Shown piece by piece: positions 27,918 to 37,092 of a DNA stretch of 64,000 bases (its first letter is position 1; each line of letters starts with the position of its first letter). A model generated the notes under the pieces. The model was given only the letters and a program-made list of their open reading frames with translations, was not told the DNA's origin and did no database searches. A program made the position numbers and the translations under genes. The DNA comes from Salinilacustrithrix flava (GTDB lineage: Bacteria; Actinomycetota; Acidimicrobiia; Acidimicrobiales; Salinilacustritrichaceae): assembly GCA_024128875.1 (NCBI GenBank), contig JAMYFF010000010.1, forward strand, positions 1-64,000, given 5' to 3'.

Positions 27918-28483
27918 CGCACGGGCCGCGCCCGGTGGTGCTGGCCACGGGCAACGCCCACAAGGTCGACGAGGTCGGCGACATCCTCGGTCCTGGCTGG
28001 GTGGTCTCCGCGCAGGATCCCGACGTCGAGGAGACCGGCACCACGTTCGAGGAGAACGCGCTGCTCAAGGCGCGCGCGGTGTGCGAGGCGACCGGTGACC
28101 TCGCCGTCGCCGACGACAGCGGCATCGAGATCGACGCCCTGGACCGCCGCCCCGGCATCCACTCGGCGCGCTGGACCGAGGAGTCCGACTGGATCCCCCG
28201 GGTCCTGCGCGAGCTCGACGGCGTGGCGGGGGAGAGGCGGTCGGGTCGCTACGTCGCCGCGGCCGCGGCAGTGTGGCCCGACGGCCGCGAGGTGGTCGTG
28301 CGCGGGGTGGTCGAGGGCCATGTGCCCGATGCCCCCCGGGGTTCGGGCGGCTTCGGCTACGACCCGATCTTCGTGCCGGTCGAGGGTGACGGCCGGACCT
28401 TCGCCGAGATGAGCGCCGACGAGAAGCACGACCTGTCCCATCGGGGCCGGGCCTTCCGGGCGCTCGTCGAGCACCTCGCCTGA
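27914..28483 (+). CDS. rdgB: Non-canonical purine NTP pyrophosphatase (RdgB/HAM1)
   Basis: A 189-residue nucleotide-pool sanitiser that hydrolyses dITP/XTP. Motifs: [12 protein letters not shown] at the N-terminus, [28 protein letters not shown] and the C-terminal [10 protein letters not shown] and [11 protein letters not shown]. The start overlaps rph by four bases. It ends the operon and is convergent with the small membrane protein. Confidence 0.96.
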   Translation: MTHGPRPVVLATGNAHKVDEVGDILGPGWVVSAQDPDVEETGTTFEENALLKARAVCEATGDLAVADDSGIEIDALDRRPGIHSARWTEESDWIPRVLRELDGVAGERRSGRYVAAAAAVWPDGREVVVRGVVEGHVPDAPRGSGGFGYDPIFVPVEGDGRTFAEMSADEKHDLSHRGRAFRALVEHLA

Positions 28484-28489
28484 AGGTCG

Positions 28490-28777
28490 CTACAGGTCCT
28501 CGGCGGGGTCGTCGTCCTCGGAGGGCCCCCACCGCCAACGGGGTGGCGTCGGCCCCTTCCGGGTGGAGATCACGACGAGGGCGGCGATGGCGACGACGAC
28601 CACGAGGAGGTAGGAGGCCTCCGCCGCGCCGCCCGCTCGCTCCGCGGGGAAGGCGCCAGCGATCAGCACGGCGACGAAGGCGCCGACGGCCGCCCATCCC
28701 TGCCACGTGACAGGTGTCCAACCGAAGCCGTACCGCCGGCGCTTGAACCAGAGCTTGCGCTCGTGCTCCACGATCAT
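28490..28777 (-). CDS. Small two-helix membrane protein
   Basis: A 95-residue protein with a basic N-terminus (EHERKLWFKRRRYGFGW), two transmembrane helices (about residues 27-45 and 53-70) and an acidic tail ending EDDDPAEDL. A very good ribosome site, GAGGAGG, lies just before ATG 28777. The N-terminal W-F-K-R and GFGW pattern recalls small actinobacterial membrane proteins of unknown function. Six bases separate it from the convergent rdgB. Confidence 0.72.
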   Translation of the reverse strand: MIVEHERKLWFKRRRYGFGWTPVTWQGWAAVGAFVAVLIAGAFPAERAGGAAEASYLLVVVVAIAALVVISTRKGPTPPRWRWGPSEDDDPAEDL

Positions 28778-28890
28778 CTCCTCCTCGTTGCGTCGACCTC
28801 GACCGTGCGCGGGACGGGCGAACCCTGACAGAGGCGAAGGTCCTCGTCGAGCCGGGGAGGCTGCGGACGTCGTCTCGGACCGCGGGTTCC

Positions 28891-28912
28891 TGTCAGACCC
28901 CCTGGGTTGAAT
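28891..28912 (+). promoter_or_regulatory. PafBC-like DNA-damage promoter motif
   Basis: TGTCAGAC (28891-28898), eight bases, then a -10-like TTGAAT (28907-28912). The TGTCAGACCCCCTG core is identical to that at 5778-5791, and the spacing to the -10 is the same. The start codon of the DUF222-HNH gene lies 134 bases downstream. Apart from this motif, nothing was seen in 28778-29046. Confidence 0.5.
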
Positions 28913-29046
28913 GGTGGGTGGGCGCTCCGGCTGGGGTCGGAGGTGCCACTCGTCGGCTTCGCGTCGACCGTTCACTGCGATGAGGAAGGAGCGCGGATGC
29001 GCTGCCACCGACCACATGCCGGTGATGTCTCGGGGGAGGCGTCGCC

Positions 29047-30381
29047 GTGACCGATCTGTTGGAACCCGGCGTCGATCCCGACGTCGCCCTCAAGGCGCTC
29101 GAGGTTGCGGTGGGGATGGTCCAGGCCGTCGACCTGGATGGGTTGTCGCCGAAGGAGGAGCTCGCGCTCGTGGGCCGGGTCGAGAAGCTGCGCCGCCGGT
29201 TGGATCACGGCACCGACCGCACGGTCGCGCACCTCGATGCGAGTGCGGCGTTCAGCCTGGATGGGCACAAGACGGCCAAGGGGGCGTTGAAGGCGATCGG
29301 GCGGCTGTCGGGGTCGGAGGCGCATGGGCGGGTGCAGACCAGCCGGGCCCTGCCGAGATTGCCCCTGGTCGAGGCCGCGTATGCCCGGGGGGAGATCCCG
29401 ACCGAGCACATGCGGGCCATGGCCCGCACCATCGCGAACCCGCGTGTGGCCGAGTGGGTGCCGGATGCGGATCCGATCTTCGCTCACCACGCCACCGTGC
29501 TCGGCTACGACGACTTCGTCGCAGCGCTGCGCCAGTGGGAGGCCCTGGCCGACGCCGATGGGGCGGATCAGGGTGCGGAGCGGTGCCACGAGCGACGGAA
29601 CGCGTCGCTGCAGGAATCGGCCATCGATGGGTCGTTCCGTCTCGAGGCGAACCATGGCGGGTTGCAGGGGGCGGCGATGGCGGAGATCTTCGAACGCTTC
29701 GAGACCGCCGAGCTGCATGCCGACTGGGCCGTCGCCCGCGAGGTGCATGGCGACGACGCCCGCGTCGAGCACCTGGAACGCACCCCCGCGCAGCGGCGGG
29801 CGGACGCCATCTTCGAGATCTTCCGCCGCGCCGCCGCATCAGAGGGCTGCTCGCCGGAGCCGCTGGTCAACATCATCATCGACCAGGACACCTTCGAAGA
29901 CGAGCTCCGCCGCTCCGCCGGCACGGAAGTCCGGGTCGATCCGAACGAGGTGCTCGACCGTCGCCGCTGCCACGCCATGGACGGCACCGTCCTGCGTCCG
30001 GCCGAGGCGGTCGCGGCCGCACTGGTCGGCCACGTCCGCCGGGTGGTGGTCGACTCGGCCGGGACGGTGATCGATCTGGGGCGGAGGCAGCGGCTGTTCA
30101 CCGGCTCGGCTCGTGACGCTGCGTTCCTCCAAGCCCTGCTGCGAGGACCGGGCGGGCTCGGCTGCCTCTGGCCTGGTTGTGACGGGCGAGGACGGAGCTT
30201 GCAGGTCGACCACCGCGACCCGGCGTGTCGGGGCGGGCCCACCAACACCGACAACTCCGATGCGTACTGCGGGTTCCACAACCGCACCAAGGAACACGGC
30301 TTCCGCCCCGTCCGCCATCCCGACGGCACCTGGACCATCCACCGACCCGACGACGACGGACCCATCACCCCACCCGTCTGA
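29047..30381 (+). CDS. DUF222 and HNH-endonuclease domain protein (13E12-repeat type)
   Basis: A 444-residue protein. The first about 300 residues are the helical DUF222 region (PKEELALVGRVEKLRRRL, then RLSGSEAHGRVQTSRAL). The C-terminus is an HNH nuclease motif: CLWPGCDGRGRSLQVDHRDP, then GGPTNTDNSDAYCGFHN. The two CxxC pairs and the DH..N..H pattern are complete, so it may be active. These proteins are multi-copy in actinobacteria and related to the mycobacterial 13E12 repeat family; exact substrates are unknown. GTG 29047 is preceded by GGGGGAGGCG. The PafBC-like motif upstream suggests DNA-damage induction. Confidence 0.88.
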   Translation: MTDLLEPGVDPDVALKALEVAVGMVQAVDLDGLSPKEELALVGRVEKLRRRLDHGTDRTVAHLDASAAFSLDGHKTAKGALKAIGRLSGSEAHGRVQTSRALPRLPLVEAAYARGEIPTEHMRAMARTIANPRVAEWVPDADPIFAHHATVLGYDDFVAALRQWEALADADGADQGAERCHERRNASLQESAIDGSFRLEANHGGLQGAAMAEIFERFETAELHADWAVAREVHGDDARVEHLERTPAQRRADAIFEIFRRAAASEGCSPEPLVNIIIDQDTFEDELRRSAGTEVRVDPNEVLDRRRCHAMDGTVLRPAEAVAAALVGHVRRVVVDSAGTVIDLGRRQRLFTGSARDAAFLQALLRGPGGLGCLWPGCDGRGRSLQVDHRDPACRGGPTNTDNSDAYCGFHNRTKEHGFRPVRHPDGTWTIHRPDDDGPITPPV

Positions 30382-30461
30382 ACCCCACCCTCGACCCGAC
30401 GACGGAGCACCGACCACCAGACCGGCCACTCAGACGCGCCCGGCCGCCAGGAAGGCGCCGC

Positions 30462-31451
30462 TCACCACCCGCGCAGGTCCACCGGCCACTCGTCGACGAC
30501 CTCGTCGCCGTCGAGCACCCACATGCGATCGTGCTTGGCGACGGTCGGATCGAGGTGGGCGGGGAGGAGCCGGACCCGGTCGCCGACGGAGACGTCGAGC
30601 CCGGCGAAGGTGACGTGCTCGTCGGAGACGATCCAGACCTCCGCGCCCGGGAGCGAGGGCTTACCGCTGTCCATGCCGAACGCCTTCAGCCCGGCGTCGG
30701 CCACCGCCCACCCCTTGGGGCTCACCGAGATGACCGTGGCGTCGACGCCGACGGCGATCTCGAAGGGCACGTGCGGCGCGAACGACGTGTCCATCAGCAC
30801 GTAGGTGCCGGCTTGCACCTCGGTGGCCCACTCGTTGAGCTCGGCCGTCATCGTCCCGCCGCCCGAGACGACGTCGCCGCCGACCAGGTCATGGGCTCGG
30901 AGGAGGAGGCTCATGGCCATCTCGACCGCACCCCGTCGCTCCTCCCGGTCGAGCAGGGCGTTGACGTGGCCCTCGTAGCCCATGACCCCGCGCACCTGCA
31001 TGCCAGCGGCGCGAGCGCGATCGGCCAATCGGCCGGCGTCGTCCACGGCGCACCCGCAGCGGGGGAGGCCGACCTCGACATCGACGAGCACCCGTTGGAT
31101 CCCGGCTGCGGCGGCAGCGTCGACCGTCTCGTCCGAGTCGACCGCCACCGTGACGGGCACGTCGAGCTCCGCCATCGCCCGGAGGCGTCGAGGGTCGAGG
31201 GTCTCGTTCGCGAGGAGCAGGTCGTCGCCGAGGCCGGCGCCGGCCATCCCGAGCACCTCCGCCACCGTGGCGCAGCAGAAGCCGGGGTGCCCGGCATCGA
31301 TCAGGTGCCGGGCGAGGGCGGTCGACTTGAAGGCCTTGACGTGCGGGCGCAGCCTCCGTCCCGGGTGGAGCCCCGCCATGCGGGTGACGTTCCGATCGAA
31401 CACCGCCCGGTCGACGACGAGGGCGGGCGTCTGGAGCTCCGAGACGTGCAC
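30462..31451 (-). CDS. PLP-dependent D-threonine aldolase/D-serine dehydratase-like enzyme (alanine racemase fold)
   Basis: A 329-residue enzyme. It starts SELQTPALVVDRAVFDRN and has the PLP lysine in LRPHVKAFKS (about residue 38). The FCCATVAEVLGMAGAG and GYEGHVNAL segments and the C-terminal metal region EHVTFAGLDVSVGDRVRLLP (His typical of the DSD1/DTA group) support the assignment. It should act on D-beta-hydroxy amino acids, but the substrate cannot be set from sequence. Start is GTG 31451; no ATG is available. It is 20 bases downstream of the Nei gene on the same strand. Confidence 0.85.
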   Translation of the reverse strand: MHVSELQTPALVVDRAVFDRNVTRMAGLHPGRRLRPHVKAFKSTALARHLIDAGHPGFCCATVAEVLGMAGAGLGDDLLLANETLDPRRLRAMAELDVPVTVAVDSDETVDAAAAAGIQRVLVDVEVGLPRCGCAVDDAGRLADRARAAGMQVRGVMGYEGHVNALLDREERRGAVEMAMSLLLRAHDLVGGDVVSGGGTMTAELNEWATEVQAGTYVLMDTSFAPHVPFEIAVGVDATVISVSPKGWAVADAGLKAFGMDSGKPSLPGAEVWIVSDEHVTFAGLDVSVGDRVRLLPAHLDPTVAKHDRMWVLDGDEVVDEWPVDLRGW

Positions 31452-31471
31452 GCCGTCGACGCTACGCCCGG

Positions 31472-32257
31472 TCAGGGCGACTGGCAGGTGGCGCAGGCGT
31501 AGGAGGTGCGGTTCCCGATCGGTATGCGGACCACATCGGCACCGCACGTCCGGCACCGCTCCTGCTTGTAGACGTGGAACGACTCCTCTCGGGAGATGCT
31601 GGTCAGCCGCCGTCCGCCGAGGGGAACGGTGACGATCCGGTTGCGCTTCAGCCCGAGGCGGAGCTGCTCGACGGACAGGCGCCACAACGTGCGGACCTCG
31701 TCCTCCGACAGCGATTGCCCCGGGCGGCTCGGGTCGATGCCGGCGAGGTGCAGGACCTCGGCGCGGTAGACGTTGCCGACGCCGGCGATCACGGATTGGT
31801 CGAGGAGCAGGGCGCCGATGGGCTTGCGGCTCCGCCGGACGGCGTCGATGAACGGTCGGGGGTCAGCCCGTCGCTGCAGCGGGTCGGGGCCGAGGGTGGC
31901 CGTCACCTCGTCGACGACGTCGGGGTCGCGCAGCTCGCAGGTCATCGGGCCGGTGAGGTCCCAGGCGGTCGCCTCGCCCGACAGGCGCAGTCGCAGGTTC
32001 GGGGATGGCTCGGGTGCCGGGAGCTGGTGGCGTCGGAACTTCCCGATGAGGCCGAGGTGGACGTACAGCACCTCTCCTCCGTCCCAGTGCAGGAACAGGT
32101 GCTTGCCGTGGGCCTCGGTGCCCGTCAGCACCTGGCTGTCGAGGCGTCGTGCCCCGTCGGCGAAGCGCTCCTGGCGCGTGGTGGCCGCCACCGGGCGGTC
32201 GAGGAGGTCCTCCCCCAGATCCCGGGCGAGGCGGTGGATGGTGTGGCCCTCGGGCAT
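31472..32257 (-). CDS. nei: Fpg/Nei-family DNA glycosylase
   Basis: A 261-residue base-excision repair enzyme. The mature N-terminus is PEGHTIHRLA; the catalytic Pro2 and Glu3 that form the Schiff base are present. The helix-two-turn-helix motif QSVIAGVGNVYRAEVL lies about residue 160. A C-terminal zinc finger follows (CRTCGADVVR, then CATCQ). PEGHT rather than PELPE points to the Nei (endonuclease VIII) branch over Fpg. ATG 32257 is fixed by the need for Pro at position 2. Confidence 0.94.
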   Translation of the reverse strand: MPEGHTIHRLARDLGEDLLDRPVAATTRQERFADGARRLDSQVLTGTEAHGKHLFLHWDGGEVLYVHLGLIGKFRRHQLPAPEPSPNLRLRLSGEATAWDLTGPMTCELRDPDVVDEVTATLGPDPLQRRADPRPFIDAVRRSRKPIGALLLDQSVIAGVGNVYRAEVLHLAGIDPSRPGQSLSEDEVRTLWRLSVEQLRLGLKRNRIVTVPLGGRRLTSISREESFHVYKQERCRTCGADVVRIPIGNRTSYACATCQSP

Positions 32258-32350
32258 CACGAGAGCATGCCGGGCCGGAACGGCTGCGCGGCCACGCACC
32301 GGCATCGACGGGCCCTGTACGAGCGCAGCGAGCGGGCGTACGGTGAGCCG

Positions 32351-32533
32351 GTGCTGAAGACGATCCTGTTCCTGGCCGTCCTGGGCTGCCTCGCCTGGTT
32401 CGGGTCCAAGGAGCTCGAGCTGCGGGGCACGAACGCTCCGGCGACCCCGTCGGTCGGGTACCCGACCGTCGATGCCGGCGACGGTGTCGGCAGCGTGGGT
32501 GACGGCACCAAGGGCATCCTCGGCGGACCCTGA
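32351..32533 (+). CDS. Possible 60-residue single-helix membrane protein
   Basis: GTG 32351 opens a 60-residue frame: a hydrophobic helix (KTILFLAVLGCLAWFG, residues 3-18) and a Gly/Pro-rich tail ending in GTKGILGGP. It would diverge from the Nei gene. Codon use is consistent with neighbours, but there is no family match and the ribosome site is weak. Treat as tentative. Confidence 0.45.
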   Translation: MLKTILFLAVLGCLAWFGSKELELRGTNAPATPSVGYPTVDAGDGVGSVGDGTKGILGGP

Positions 32534-32544
32534 GCTCGGGTCGG

Positions 32545-32628
32545 TGCATCAGGTGGGACTCGAACCCACACGCGCTCTCGCGCACAGGGACCTAAACCCT
32601 GCGTGTCTGCCAGTTCCACCACTGATGC
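32545..32628 (-). tRNA. tRNA-Leu (anticodon TAG)
   Basis: Minus-strand acceptor GCATCAG pairs with CTGATGC plus discriminator A. The anticodon arm is CAGGG-TTTAGGT-CCCTG (anticodon TAG). A long variable arm (TGCGCGAGAGCGCG) marks it as leucine class. The T loop is GGTTCGAGTCC. CCA is not encoded. Confidence 0.96.
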
Positions 32629-32674
32629 GTGGAGCAGGACGGTACCCGGCGACGCCGCCGCTAGATTCCGACCC

Positions 32675-33277
32675 GTGACCGATCAGCTCCCGACCCCACT
32701 CGCCGCCGATCTGCCGGGGCTCGACGCGCAGGGCTTCCAGATCTACAACCAGCTCCTGTCGAACCGCATCGTCTTCCTCGGGACCGACGTCAACGACCAG
32801 ATCGCCAACCAGATCTGCGCCCAGCTCCTGTACCTGGAGGGCCAGGACCCCGAGAAGGACATCTGGCTGTACATCAACAGCCCGGGCGGCTCCGTCACCG
32901 CCGGCATGGCGATCTACGACACGATGAACTTCATCGGCCCGGACGTGGCCACCATCTGCATGGGCCTCGCCGCCTCGATGGGCCAGTTCCTCCTGGGCGC
33001 CGGCACCAAGGGCAAGCGCTACTCCCTGCCGCATGCCCGGATCATGATGCACCAGCCCTCGGGCGGCTTCCAGGGCCAGGCCTCCGACATCGCCATCCAG
33101 GCCGAGCAGCTCGCGTTCATCAAGAAGCTGATGGCCGAGCGCATCGCCGAGCACACCGGCCAGACCATCGAGCAGATCCAGGCCGACTCCGAGCGCGATC
33201 GCTGGTTCACGGCCGAGCAGGCCCTCGAGTACGGCATCGTCGACAAGGTCATCACCCGCCGCGGCGAGACCGACTGA
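32675..33277 (+). CDS. clpP1: ATP-dependent Clp protease subunit, ClpP1 type
   Basis: A 200-residue serine peptidase of the ClpP1P2 barrel. The catalytic triad is visible: Ser in [12 protein letters not shown], His in [11 protein letters not shown] and Asp in [11 protein letters not shown]. The GLAASMG and HQPSGG segments resemble mycobacterial ClpP1. The second subunit is at 51014, about 18 kb away, whereas the two are usually adjacent in actinobacteria. Start GTG 32675 has TAGATT only seven bases upstream, so the message may be leaderless. Confidence 0.95.
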   Translation: MTDQLPTPLAADLPGLDAQGFQIYNQLLSNRIVFLGTDVNDQIANQICAQLLYLEGQDPEKDIWLYINSPGGSVTAGMAIYDTMNFIGPDVATICMGLAASMGQFLLGAGTKGKRYSLPHARIMMHQPSGGFQGQASDIAIQAEQLAFIKKLMAERIAEHTGQTIEQIQADSERDRWFTAEQALEYGIVDKVITRRGETD

Positions 33278-33284
33278 GCCGGAG

Positions 33285-33306
33285 CCGGCGCCCTGCGGGG
33301 CGCCGG
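33285..33306. terminator. Hairpin between convergent clpP1 and lipoprotein genes
   Basis: CCGGCGCCC (33285-33293), loop TGCG, GGGCGCCGG (33298-33306): a perfect 9-bp stem lying 8 bases after the clpP1 stop and 5 before the convergent gene stop. Likely bidirectional. Confidence 0.75.
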
Positions 33307-33310
33307 TCGC

Positions 33311-33727
33311 TCAGCAGTTCGACTCGACGTAGACCCGGAGCCGGTCGCCTGCGGCCTCGACCTCGTCGAAGCGGGGCCGCAGCGCCTGGTAGACGCTCGG
33401 CCGGCCGTGCTCGTCGACGTCGCGCCCCGGCTGGAGGCCGGCGATGAGGTCGTCGACGAAGGCGATCACCACGTCGACGTCCGCTCGGGCCGCCTCGGGC
33501 GCGAGATCGCGCAAGCCCTCCTGGGCGTCGCGAGCGGTGCGGAACGTCTCCCGGGCCGCCTCCACGTTGTTCGGGTCCAGGTCGTCGAAGACCGCCTCGA
33601 ACCGCTGGGTGTCCGCCGCGGCCTCGCAGAACGCGGCCAGGTTCCCGCCGCCGTCGTCGTCGTTGCACGCACCGCCGACCACGGCGAGCGCGGCGACGAG
33701 GAGCGTCGCCGGGAGTCGTCGCGCCAT
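33311..33727 (-). CDS. Small lipoprotein, FCEAAAD type
   Basis: A 138-residue lipoprotein: signal peptide with lipobox ending at Cys 21 (VGGAC), acidic Asn/Asp/Gly linker, then [18 protein letters not shown] and a helical acidic body ending in a cysteine (VESNC). The overall plan and the FC(D/E)AAAD motif match the lipoprotein at 2494-2937. The ATG overlaps the rpe stop by one base (TGATG), so it is translated from the rpe message. Function unknown. Confidence 0.75.
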   Translation of the reverse strand: MARRLPATLLVAALAVVGGACNDDDGGGNLAAFCEAAADTQRFEAVFDDLDPNNVEAARETFRTARDAQEGLRDLAPEAARADVDVVIAFVDDLIAGLQPGRDVDEHGRPSVYQALRPRFDEVEAAGDRLRVYVESNC

Positions 33728-34422
33728 CAAGCCCGGGCGGCCTCGGCGAGGCGCCGCAGCTCGTCGACGGCGTGGCCCAGGCCGGCCGGGTCCTTGAACA
33801 TCGACGAACCCGAGATGACCACGTTGGCGCCGGCGCCCACCGGCCCCCGCACGGTGTCGGGGGAGATGCCGCCGTCGACCTCGATGTCGCAGTCGTGGCC
33901 GCGGTCGATGATCCACCGGCGGATGGTGGCCACCTTGGGCTCCATCGTGTCGATGTAGCGCTGGCCGCCGAAGCCGGGGTTCACGGTCATCACGAGGACC
34001 ATGTCGCAGAGGTCGAGGACGTGCTCGACCACCTCGGGGGGCGTCGACGGGTTGAGCGCCACCGCCGCGCCGGCGCCGAGGTCCTTGATGCGCCCGAGCG
34101 TGCGGTGGAGGTGGCGGCAGGTCTCGGCGTGCACGATCACCAGGCCGCACCCGGCATCGACCCAGGTGTGCAGCAGGGGATCGGGGTCCTCGACCATGAG
34201 GTGGGCCTCGAAGAGCAGCTCGGTGCGGTCGCGGCACGACGCGATCACGTCGGGACCGAAGGTGAGGTTCGGCACGAACCGCCCGTCCATGACGTCCCAC
34301 TGGATGCGGTCCACGCCGGCCTCGTCCAGGGCCTCGACGGCATCCCCCAGGCGGGAGAAGTCCGCCGGGAGGACCGAGGGGGCGATGAGGATGGGGCGGT
34401 CGGTCCCGGGGCGGTCACTCAT
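33727..34422 (-). CDS. rpe: Ribulose-phosphate 3-epimerase
   Basis: A 231-residue TIM-barrel enzyme of the pentose phosphate pathway (ribulose-5-P to xylulose-5-P). Motifs: LIAPSVLPADFSRLGD, the metal-binding WDVMDGRFVPNLTFGP, HLMVEDPDPLL, MTVNPGFGGQRYI and IEVDGGISPDT. Start ATG 34422. It diverges from the RNA methyltransferase gene and is coupled to the lipoprotein gene downstream. Confidence 0.96.
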   Translation of the reverse strand: MSDRPGTDRPILIAPSVLPADFSRLGDAVEALDEAGVDRIQWDVMDGRFVPNLTFGPDVIASCRDRTELLFEAHLMVEDPDPLLHTWVDAGCGLVIVHAETCRHLHRTLGRIKDLGAGAAVALNPSTPPEVVEHVLDLCDMVLVMTVNPGFGGQRYIDTMEPKVATIRRWIIDRGHDCDIEVDGGISPDTVRGPVGAGANVVISGSSMFKDPAGLGHAVDELRRLAEAARA

Positions 34423-34487
34423 GGCCTCATCCTCGCAGACCGTCCTGTGCCTGCTCGGTATCCGGATCGGTCCCCTAGCCTGCGGAA

Positions 34488-35681
34488 GTGCACGACCTGG
34501 AGCTCCGCGTCGACGACGTGGCCGTGGGCGGCGACGGCATCGCCCGAGCCGACGACGGCCGGGTCGTGTTCGTGCACGGCGGGGTGCCCGGCGACGTCCT
34601 GACCGCGGTCGTCACCAAGGAGGAGCGCCGCCTGCTCAAGGCCGACGCCGTCACCATCCGGACGGCGAGCGACGACCGCACCGTCCCCCCGTGCCCGCAC
34701 GTGGCCGATGGCTGCGGCGGATGCGGCTGGCAGCACCTGACGGTGGAGGCCCAGCGGCGCTGGAAGCAGCGGATGGTCGAGGAGAGCCTGCGTCGGCTCG
34801 GCCGGCAGGAGGGCTCGGTCTCGCTGGCACCGCCGTTGCCCGATCGCGGGTTCCGGACCTCGCTGCGCGTGCTCGTGACCGCCGACGGCCCGGCGTTCCG
34901 TGGCGCCCGCTCGCACGAGCCGGTCCCCGTGGCCAGCTGCATGGTCGCCCATCCGGGCCTCGACGAGATCGTTCGGGACGGGCGGTTCGGCGCCGCCGAC
35001 GAGGTCACCTTGCGCATCGGCGGCGCGACGGGGGAGCGCCTCGCCGTGGTGGCGCCGAGCGTCCCCGACGACCTCGCCCTGCCGTCGGACGTGACGGTGG
35101 TCGGCGAGGACGAGCTGGCGGAGGGGCGACACGTCTGGTTCAACGACGAGGTCGCCGGACGGCGGTTCCGCATCTCGGCCCGCTCCTTCTTCCAGACCCG
35201 CACGGACGGAGCCGAGGCCCTCGTGGCCGCGGTCCGAGACGCCGGCGCCGACGCCTGGGGCCACGGCCGGCTCGCCGATCTCTACGGCGGCGTCGGGCTG
35301 TTCGCGTCCACGCTGGGCGAGGGGATGTCCACCGTGCTGGTCGAATCGGCCCGGTCCTCGGTCGCCGACGCCGAGCACAACCTCGCCGACCGCGCCGTCG
35401 CCGTGGTGCGCAGCTCGGTCGACCGCTGGCGCCCATCGCCGGCGGATCTCGTCGTGGCCGACCCACCCCGCGCCGGGCTCGGCAAGGCGGCGCTGGCGCC
35501 GATCCTGGCCACCGGTGCCCGCCGGCTGGTGCTCGTCAGCTGCGATGCCGCTGCCTTCGGTCGGGATGCCGGGCTCCTGGCCGACGCCGGCTTCGAGCGC
35601 CGGTCGACGGTGCTGGTCGACCTGTTCCCGCACACCCCCCGGGTGGAGCTGGTGTCCCGCTTCGATCGGAAGGCGGCGTGA
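34488..35681 (+). CDS. TrmA/RlmD-family RNA (uracil-C5) methyltransferase
   Basis: A 397-residue SAM-dependent enzyme. An N-terminal TRAM domain (LELRVDDVAVGGDGIARADD) is followed by the Fe-S-type cysteine motif CPHVADGCGGCGWQH (about residues 70-84). The SAM motif LADLYGGVGLFA is near residue 265, and catalytic motifs VVADPPRAGLG and LVSCDAAAFGRD (Cys nucleophile) near 330-355. The target is a uridine in rRNA or tRNA, not distinguishable here. GTG start. The stop shares one base with the sigma factor start at 35681, forming a three-gene operon. Confidence 0.9.
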   Translation: MHDLELRVDDVAVGGDGIARADDGRVVFVHGGVPGDVLTAVVTKEERRLLKADAVTIRTASDDRTVPPCPHVADGCGGCGWQHLTVEAQRRWKQRMVEESLRRLGRQEGSVSLAPPLPDRGFRTSLRVLVTADGPAFRGARSHEPVPVASCMVAHPGLDEIVRDGRFGAADEVTLRIGGATGERLAVVAPSVPDDLALPSDVTVVGEDELAEGRHVWFNDEVAGRRFRISARSFFQTRTDGAEALVAAVRDAGADAWGHGRLADLYGGVGLFASTLGEGMSTVLVESARSSVADAEHNLADRAVAVVRSSVDRWRPSPADLVVADPPRAGLGKAALAPILATGARRLVLVSCDAAAFGRDAGLLADAGFERRSTVLVDLFPHTPRVELVSRFDRKAA

Positions 35682-36310
35682 TGGCCGGGCCGGGTCATCC
35701 AGGCGACGGTCGTGCTCCGAAGAAGGGGACGATGACGATCGAGCAGCTCCAGGAAGCCGGTGACGCCGCCCTCGTCGTGTCCATCGGCCGCTACCACGAG
35801 GACGCCCTCGCCGAGGTGTACCGACGGCACGCCGGTGCCGTGTTCGCGCTGGCGCGCCGCCTGCTCGCCGACCGGACGCTGGCCGAGGAGATCGTGCAGG
35901 AGGTCTTCCTGCGGCTGTGGAACAACCCCGATCGCTTCGATCCGGATCGGGGCTCGCTGCGTTCGTACCTGCTCGCCCAGTGCCACGGCCGCTCGGTCGA
36001 CCTCATCCGGTCCGAGTCGTCCCGCCGCCGTCGCGAGGAGAAGGAGCTCACCCTGGCCGCCGAGGCCGGCTACGACCTCGAGCACGAGGTCTGGGACATG
36101 GCGGTTGCTGACCGGGTGAAGAACACGCTGCAATCGCTGCCCGAGGGTGAGCGGGAGGCGATCCTGCTCGCGTACTTCGGTGGCCACACGTACCGGGAGG
36201 TCGCCGACCTGCTCGGGACGCCAGAAGGCACGGTGAAGAGCCGGATCCGCTCCGGGTTGAAGAAGATGCGCGGCGAGCTCGCCGGCATCGGGATCGGTGG
36301 TGGAGCATGA
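35681..36310 (+). CDS. sigK: ECF sigma factor, SigK-like
   Basis: A 209-residue sigma factor. Region 2: EVYRRHAGAVFALARRLLAD and EEIVQEVFLRLWNNPDRFDP; then GSLRSYLLAQCHGRSVDLIR. Region 4: YFGGHTYREVADLLGTPEGT followed by VKSRIRSGLKKMR. Start ATG 35681 has GGAAGG upstream and overlaps the methyltransferase stop by one base. An internal ATG at 35732 with AAGGGG would give 192 residues and is the alternative. It overlaps the anti-sigma gene (ATGA), the classic sigK-rskA pairing. Confidence 0.9.
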   Translation: MAGPGHPGDGRAPKKGTMTIEQLQEAGDAALVVSIGRYHEDALAEVYRRHAGAVFALARRLLADRTLAEEIVQEVFLRLWNNPDRFDPDRGSLRSYLLAQCHGRSVDLIRSESSRRRREEKELTLAAEAGYDLEHEVWDMAVADRVKNTLQSLPEGEREAILLAYFGGHTYREVADLLGTPEGTVKSRIRSGLKKMRGELAGIGIGGGA

Positions 36311-37071
36311 ACGAACACGACGAGATCGCCGACCTGCTCGGTGCGTACGCTCTCGACGCCGTGGACCCCGACGAGGCCACCGCGGTCGAGGCCCACCTCG
36401 CGGTCTGCCCCCGCTGCGCGGCCGAGGTGGCCGAGCACCGCGAGGTGGCCGCGATGCTCGCGCACTCCGGCGCGCCGGCCCCCGAGGGCCTGTGGACCCG
36501 GATCTCGGCGAGCCTCGAAGAGGCGCCCCCGGAGATGGACCTCCAGCTGACGCGCCCCGGTCCCGCCCGGGACGACGTCGTCGACCTCGCCGAGCGCCGC
36601 CAGCGTCGCAACGTGCCGCGCTGGTTGCCCGGGGCTGCGGTCGCGGCCGCCCTGGTCGTGGTCGCCCTCGTCGCCGGGTTGGTCATCGGCGGCGGTGACG
36701 CCGAACGGGACCCGGATGTCCAGATCGCACTGACTGACGTCGCCCGCGACGTCATGAACGACCCCGATGCCACCCGCGTGGTGCTCCGCTCGCCGGACGG
36801 CGGTGAGCTGGAGGCGCCCGCTGCCATCGACCGGGACGGCGCCGGCTACCTGATGGGCAACACGCTCCCTGCGCTGGACGACTCCGAGACGTACCAGCTC
36901 TGGGGCATCCAGGGTGACCTGGTCGTGTCCCTCGGCGTGCTCGGCCCCTCACCGGAGGTCGTGGCCTTCCGCGCCGACCCGGCGCTGGACGCCCTGGCCA
37001 TCACCCGGGAGGCGGCGCCCGGCGTGGTCTCCTCGGCCAACCCGGCCTACCTGGTCGGCGAGGTCAGCTGA
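36307..37071 (+). CDS. rskA: Anti-sigma factor, RskA-like, zinc-binding membrane protein
   Basis: A 254-residue single-pass membrane protein. The cytoplasmic anti-sigma domain has the zinc motif AHLAVCPRC (His 30, Cys 34, Cys 37). A transmembrane helix lies about residues 107-127 (PGAAVAAALVVVALVAGLVIG). The outside domain is the RskA C-terminal fold (SETYQLWGIQGDLVVSLGVL). It should hold the coupled sigma factor inactive until regulated proteolysis. Its ATG overlaps the sigma stop. Confidence 0.92.
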   Translation: MNEHDEIADLLGAYALDAVDPDEATAVEAHLAVCPRCAAEVAEHREVAAMLAHSGAPAPEGLWTRISASLEEAPPEMDLQLTRPGPARDDVVDLAERRQRRNVPRWLPGAAVAAALVVVALVAGLVIGGGDAERDPDVQIALTDVARDVMNDPDATRVVLRSPDGGELEAPAAIDRDGAGYLMGNTLPALDDSETYQLWGIQGDLVVSLGVLGPSPEVVAFRADPALDALAITREAAPGVVSSANPAYLVGEVS

Positions 37072-37092
37072 GGCGAGCCGGCATCGTCGGGG

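Noticed and set aside
28806..28840. A third damage-type motif (CTGTCAGGG on the minus strand) before the small membrane protein
   Set aside because: There is no -10-like hexamer at the required spacing, so it was not counted with the two PafBC-like sites.
34001..35680. Upstream part of the 34001-36310 frame
   Set aside because: Only the portion from 35681 encodes a sigma factor; the rest is antisense to rpe or out of frame with the RNA methyltransferase.
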